Below are positions 6,239 to 9,975 of a DNA stretch of 9,975 nt, piece by piece. The DNA is from an uncultured Clostridia bacterium. Lineage in GTDB: Bacteria > Bacillota_A > Clostridia > TANB77 > CAG-508. The translations under genes were made by a program, and so were the position numbers. Under the pieces are notes generated by a model. That model saw nothing but the letters and a program-made list of their open reading frames with translations. It searched no databases and was not told where the DNA came from. The stretch lies in contig CANQZZ010000042.1 of the NCBI GenBank assembly GCA_947628465.1, positions 1 to 9,975 on the forward strand. The letters are read 5' to 3'. The first letter of the stretch is position 1, and each line of letters starts with the position of its first letter.

Positions 6239-9016
6239 TTAGCTCTTCAAAACATGGCTACATCTATCACAAATTGTAGGATTTTCTTTATCTTCCCCAA
6301 CAGTAGTTGAATACATCCAGCATCTCTCGCATTTTTGTCCTTCTGCTTGTTCTATTTTTACTCCTAATTTTACTTCTGCGTCTCTTTTATTTTCTTCTAC
6401 TTCTAATTTAGATATTATAAATACACTTTGTAATAGTTTTAAATTATCTTTTATGAAATTATACAAATTTCCCTCTGCATAAAGAATTACTTTTGCATTT
6501 AATGAATGTCCTATCACTTTTTCTGCCCTTGCTTCTTCTAATTTCTTTGAAACAATTTCTTTGATGTCTACTATTTTTTTCCACTTTTCTCTTAATTCTT
6601 CATTGTTATATTTCTCATTAACAACTGGATAATCTGTTAGCATAACACTTTTCACATCTGCCTCTTTAGTTTTAGGCATGTATTTCCATATTTCTTCTGC
6701 TGTAAAGCATGTAAGTGGTGCAAGCATTTTAACTAATGCATTTAAAATTATATACATTGTTGTTTGAGCTGCCCTTCTTTCCTTTGCATCTGCTTTTGAA
6801 CTATATAATCTATCTTTTATAATGTCCAAATAGAAACTACTCATGTCTATAACACAAAAACTATTTATTGCTTGGTATGCTTCGTGGAAATCATATCTGT
6901 CATAGCTTTCTGTACATTCTTTTATTAAATCATTTAGTTTTAATAATGCATATTTATCTATTTCTTCTAGTTCTTCATATTCAACTTGGTCTTTGTCTGG
7001 ATTGAAATCAGCTGTATTTCCTAAGATATATCTTGCTGTATTTCTCATTTTTCTATATACTTCTGTTATTTGTTTTAATATGTCTTTAGATAAACTTACA
7101 TCTGATTGATAATCTGATGATAAAACCCAAAGTCTTAATATGTCTGCTCCATATTCTTTTATAATTTCTTGAGGGCTTATTCCATTTCCTAAGCTCTTAG
7201 ACATTTTCTTTCCTTCACCATCTACTGTCCATCCATGTGTTAGAACTTGTTTAAATGGTGCTATTCCATTTGCTGCAACAGATGTTAAAAGTGAAGATTG
7301 GAACCATCCTCTATACTGGTCTGCTCCTTCTAAATAAAGGTCTGCTGGGTAATCTATTCCTCTATCAACTAATACACTTTGATGTGTTGAACCAGAGTCA
7401 AACCATACATCCATTATATCTTTTTCTTTAACAAATTCATGGCATCCACATTTTTCGCATTTTGCATTTTCTGGCATTAATTCTTCTGCTGTCAAATCCC
7501 ACCATGCATTTGATCCTTTTTCTTTAAATATTTTCTTTAATTTTTCTATTGATTCTTCTGTTATATATTCTTTTCCACATTCTTTGCAATAGTATATTGG
7601 AAGTGGAACTCCCCATGTACGTTGTCTTGATATACACCAATCTGCTCTTTCCTTTATCATATTGGTCATTCTATCAGCTCCCCAAGAAGGAATCCATTTA
7701 ACACTTTCTGCAGCTTTAATTGCTTCATCTTTAAACTTATCTACTGAGCAGAACCATTGCTCTGTAGCTCTAAATATTATTGGATTTTTACATCTCCAGC
7801 AATGTGGATATGAGTGATTTAGTTTTTGTTTGTGTAATAAATATTTATTTTCTTCTAGCCATTCTATTATTTTATCGTTAGATTCATCATATCTTAGTCC
7901 TGCAAATATTCCTGCACCTTCTGTTTGGAAACCTTTTCCATCAACAGTAACTACAATTTCTAAATCGTTCTTTAATCCGCACAAATAGTCTTCTTTACCA
8001 TAGCCAGGTGCTGTATGAACTGCTCCTGTACCTGTACCTAGGTCTACAACTATTGTATCATCACTTCCAAGCACTACTCTTGATGTTCTATCTAAGAATG
8101 GATGCTTGCAAAGTACTCCTTCAAGCTCACTTCCTTGCAATGTTTGCACAGTTTCATATTTTTCTATTCCTGCTTCTTTCATTACATTATCTACTAATTC
8201 TGTAGCAATTATTAATCTTTCGTTTTCAGTTTTTACTATTGAATACTCAAATTCTCCACCTATTGTAATACCAACATTGCCTGGTAATGTCCAAGGTGTT
8301 GTAGTCCATATTACAAAATACGTATTTTCTTTATCAAATTTTCCTTTTGAATCAACTACTTCAAATTTAACATATATAGACATTGTATCAACATCTTGAT
8401 ATTCAATTTCTGCTTCTGCAAGAGCTGTTTCACAATCTGTACACCAGTATACAGGTTTTAATCCTTTATATAGATACCCTTTTCTATACATATCATAAAA
8501 TACACCAAGTTGTCGTGCCTCTGAACGTGGTTCGTAAGTGATGTAAGGGTCCTTCCAATCACCTAAAACACCAACTCTTTTAAATCCTTCTATTTGTTTA
8601 TCTTTATAATTTTTTGTAAAATCTAAACAAACGTCTCTAAATTTAGATACAGGCATATTATTTCTATCTAATCCTAATTTTTCAATTGCTTTTTTCTCTG
8701 TTGGCATACCATGTGTATCAAATCCTGGTATGTATGGAGTATAATATCCTTTTAAGGCTTTATATCTTACAATAGTATCTTTTAATATTTTATTTAATGC
8801 ATGCCCTATATGAATTTCGCCATTTGCATATGGAGGTCCATCATGCAACACAAAATGCTCATGTCCCTCATTTTTCTTTAATATTTTTTCATACAAGTCA
8901 TTATCAAAAATTTCTTTTTCAATTTCTGGCTCCTTCTCAGGCAAACTTGCTCTCATTGGAAAATCTGTTTTTGGCAAGTTTAATGTTTTTCCATAATCCT
9001 TTTTTTCTTCACTCAT
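6239..9016 (-). CDS. ileS: Isoleucyl-tRNA synthetase (925 aa)
   Basis: This cytoplasmic class I enzyme charges tRNA-Ile with isoleucine using ATP. The catalytic HIGH motif is H69-I-G-H72 in GEIHIGHALN, and KMSKS is at residues 604-608 in GKKMSKSLGN. The middle carries the signature WCISRQRTWGVPLPIYYC and a four-Cys element (CKEC ... CEKC). The C-terminus ends in the zinc finger typical of the bacterial form (C896, C899, C916, C919). The 925-residue length is normal. The start is ATG 9016 with AGGAGG at 9024-9029. The frame is open 24 codons further upstream, but that stretch overlaps the T-box terminator and antiterminator and is not translated. Expression is controlled by the Ile T-box in front of it. 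Confidence 0.97.
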   Translation of the reverse strand: MSEEKKDYGKTLNLPKTDFPMRASLPEKEPEIEKEIFDNDLYEKILKKNEGHEHFVLHDGPPYANGEIHIGHALNKILKDTIVRYKALKGYYTPYIPGFDTHGMPTEKKAIEKLGLDRNNMPVSKFRDVCLDFTKNYKDKQIEGFKRVGVLGDWKDPYITYEPRSEARQLGVFYDMYRKGYLYKGLKPVYWCTDCETALAEAEIEYQDVDTMSIYVKFEVVDSKGKFDKENTYFVIWTTTPWTLPGNVGITIGGEFEYSIVKTENERLIIATELVDNVMKEAGIEKYETVQTLQGSELEGVLCKHPFLDRTSRVVLGSDDTIVVDLGTGTGAVHTAPGYGKEDYLCGLKNDLEIVVTVDGKGFQTEGAGIFAGLRYDESNDKIIEWLEENKYLLHKQKLNHSYPHCWRCKNPIIFRATEQWFCSVDKFKDEAIKAAESVKWIPSWGADRMTNMIKERADWCISRQRTWGVPLPIYYCKECGKEYITEESIEKLKKIFKEKGSNAWWDLTAEELMPENAKCEKCGCHEFVKEKDIMDVWFDSGSTHQSVLVDRGIDYPADLYLEGADQYRGWFQSSLLTSVAANGIAPFKQVLTHGWTVDGEGKKMSKSLGNGISPQEIIKEYGADILRLWVLSSDYQSDVSLSKDILKQITEVYRKMRNTARYILGNTADFNPDKDQVEYEELEEIDKYALLKLNDLIKECTESYDRYDFHEAYQAINSFCVIDMSSFYLDIIKDRLYSSKADAKERRAAQTTMYIILNALVKMLAPLTCFTAEEIWKYMPKTKEADVKSVMLTDYPVVNEKYNNEELREKWKKIVDIKEIVSKKLEEARAEKVIGHSLNAKVILYAEGNLYNFIKDNLKLLQSVFIISKLEVEENKRDAEVKLGVKIEQAEGQKCERCWMYSTTVGEDKENPTICDRCSHVLKS

Positions 9017-9039
9017 TTTTATTCCTCCTTTTATTATTA

Positions 9040-9284
9040 ACAAAAAAATCGCCCTAGACATAGGACGATTTTTCAAACGCGGTACCACCTAATTTATATA
9101 AATTTATAATTTATACATCTCTTATATCTTTAACGCACGATTTACGGCTTAAATTACTTATATTCATTTAAGCAACTCCAAGGTGATAACAAATAAATTA
9201 TTATCTTACTAGAATCTCAGCCTGTATCTAGCTCTCTGTTAGTTTTACTTTATCTGTCTTGTCCTCTTCTTTGTTTTTAATATG
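9040..9284 (-). ncRNA. T-box leader (Ile) controlling ileS
   Basis: This is a tRNA-sensing riboswitch in the ileS 5' untranslated region. On the minus strand it has a Stem I region with AGAGAGCTAG, a specifier codon ATC (read 9187 to 9185, context GTTATCACC) matching tRNA-Ile, and the conserved T-box AGGTGGTACCGCG (9078-9090). Its UGGU can pair with the ACCA end of uncharged tRNA-Ile. It ends in a terminator hairpin at about 9042-9074 (AATCGTCCTA with TAGGGCGATT, then seven T). Uncharged tRNA-Ile stabilises the antiterminator and lets ileS be transcribed. The 319-base gap between ileS and the next gene is filled by this element and its promoter. Confidence 0.94.
9042..9074 (-). terminator. 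Regulated terminator of the ileS T-box
   Basis: AATCGTCCTA and TAGGGCGATT (one mismatched or wobble position near the loop) form the stem, and seven T residues follow on the minus strand. It lies directly after the conserved T-box sequence and before the ileS ribosome binding site, as expected for the alternative fold of the leader. Confidence 0.88.
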
Positions 9285-9290
9285 TTATAT

Positions 9291-9319
9291 ATCTTAACAT
9301 AATTTTTTGCTTAAATCAA
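9291..9319 (-). promoter_or_regulatory. Promoter of the ileS T-box transcript
   Basis: On the minus strand TTGATT (9314-9319) and TAAGAT (9291-9296) are separated by 17 bases. The -10 hexamer and spacing are identical to those of the tRNA promoter at the left end of the window. Transcription would begin near 9284, at the start of the T-box leader. Confidence 0.7.
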
Positions 9320-9335
9320 GACTAAATTTATATTT

Positions 9336-9611
9336 TTATCTTTCTTCTTTTTCAGTTTCTTTGCTTAATTTATTTGTTTTTTCCATGCTTGCATTTACTC
9401 TATCAAGTTCCTTCATTATTTCATCAATACTTTTTATTCCGTATTTCTCTTTATATTCTTCGTAAAATTCATATATTTCTTTTGCCGCTATTTCTTTTTT
9501 TCTATCTTCATCGATTGTTCCCTCTGATATAATTTTTAGCCTACTATATAAATCTTCTACTAATATTCCAAAATACCTTTTTCTTTCTTCCTCTGTCATT
9601 TTATTCTTCAT
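9336..9611 (-). CDS. Uncharacterised charged protein downstream of gyrA (91 aa)
   Basis: I do not recognise this family. The protein is strongly charged and apparently all helical, with many Glu and Lys residues (YEFYEEYKEKYGIKSIDEIM), no Cys, no membrane segment and no signal peptide. The last 25 residues (ASMEKTNKLSKETEKEER) look disordered or coiled-coil. Two starts are possible: ATG at 9609-9611, overlapping the end of gyrA by 11 bases, or ATG at 9597-9599, which follows the gyrA stop after one base and gives MTEEERKRYFG. Either way it is tightly coupled to gyrA and probably co-transcribed. No clear terminator separates it from the T-box promoter. Confidence 0.7.
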   Translation of the reverse strand: MKNKMTEEERKRYFGILVEDLYSRLKIISEGTIDEDRKKEIAAKEIYEFYEEYKEKYGIKSIDEIMKELDRVNASMEKTNKLSKETEKEER

Positions 9612-9975
9612 CTTCTTTCTCTTCTGGTACTTTTTCTATACTTACAACTTTTCCCTCGTTTGTTCTCATTAGAGTAACACCTTGTGTAGACCTTCCAAGT
9701 ATACTAATGTCTGCAGCACTAATTCTTATTATTGTTCCTGTATCTGTAATTAACATTACATCGTCTGAATCTACAACAATTCTAATTCCAACAATATCTC
9801 CAGTTTTTGGTGTAATTTTATATGTAATTACTCCCTTTCCACCTCTTGTTTGCACTCTATATTCATCAACTTCAGTTCTCTTTCCAAATCCATTTTCCGT
9901 TATTGCAAGAAGTGTTGCTGTACTTCCAGAAATTATAGATTCCATTCCTATAACATAGTCATCTTTGTTTAATCT
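9601..9975 (-). CDS. gyrA: DNA gyrase subunit A, C-terminal part (partial)
   Basis: Only the last 124 codons are present; the frame is open to the window edge, so the 5' end lies beyond 9975. The visible part (from RLNKDDYVIGME) is the end of the beta-pinwheel DNA-wrapping domain. It has the typical blade strands LLAITENGFGKRT, the inter-blade motif RVQTRGGKG, and GTIIRISAADISILGRSTQGV, and finishes with the acidic tail PEEKEDEE. Together with GyrB the protein introduces negative supercoils using ATP. The conserved blade sequence favours gyrase A over topoisomerase IV subunit A. The stop at 9601-9603 overlaps or abuts the next small gene. Confidence 0.93.
   Translation of the reverse strand, partial: RLNKDDYVIGMESIISGSTATLLAITENGFGKRTEVDEYRVQTRGGKGVITYKITPKTGDIVGIRIVVDSDDVMLITDTGTIIRISAADISILGRSTQGVTLMRTNEGKVVSIEKVPEEKEDEE

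Noticed and set aside
8008..9057. Plus-strand open frames opposite ileS
   Set aside because: They lie antisense to a well-identified synthetase, have low-complexity Leu/Phe/Ser-rich translations and no convincing ribosome binding sites.
9707..9958. Plus-strand open frame opposite gyrA
   Set aside because: It is the antisense shadow of the conserved gyrase C-terminal domain.

Overview
The window looks like a chromosomal segment of a very AT-rich, low-GC Gram-positive bacterium, most likely a member of the Clostridia. The grounds are the strong AGGAGG-type ribosome binding sites, TTG alternative starts, a T-box-controlled ileS, adjacent chromosomal-type dnaD and dnaC/dnaI genes, and a DUF1858 redox protein. 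TGA is used as a stop and TGG as Trp, so the standard bacterial code fits. The species cannot be named from this sequence.

Layout. Positions 1-227 hold tRNA-Glu(TTC) and tRNA-Lys(TTT) on the minus strand, read from a promoter near 281-309 through a 5' leader that folds into two hairpins. Positions 363-545 (minus) encode a 60-residue DUF1858 protein. From a divergent promoter near 604-632, a plus-strand operon runs to about 4144: a 52-residue membrane peptide, a VirD4/TraG-type coupling ATPase broken by a +1 frameshift exactly in its P-loop, a VirB2-like pilin, a VirB6/TrbL-like polytopic protein and a small VirB3/PrgI-like protein. The gene order is that of Gram-positive conjugative type IV secretion systems, but no VirB4 ATPase, relaxase, cell-wall hydrolase or integrase follows. 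Positions 4164-6188 have their own promoter and carry the primosome genes dnaD and dnaC, whose stop and start codons overlap by one base.

On the minus strand, entering from the right edge, are the 3' end of gyrA (9601-9975), a 91-residue uncharacterised gene that overlaps the gyrA stop, and a T-box riboswitch with an ATC (Ile) specifier (about 9040-9284) in front of ileS (6239-9016). ileS and dnaC converge on one strong hairpin at 6177-6205, which contains the dnaC stop codon.

How it works together. The flanks are ordinary housekeeping: tRNAs, replication initiation and helicase loading, isoleucine charging regulated by uncharged tRNA-Ile, and gyrase. The unusual part is the 3.5 kb type IV secretion island between them. 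It is either a decayed remnant of a conjugative element or a reduced DNA or protein transport module. The frameshifted P-loop and the missing VirB4 favour decay, but the other reading frames are intact and well spaced.
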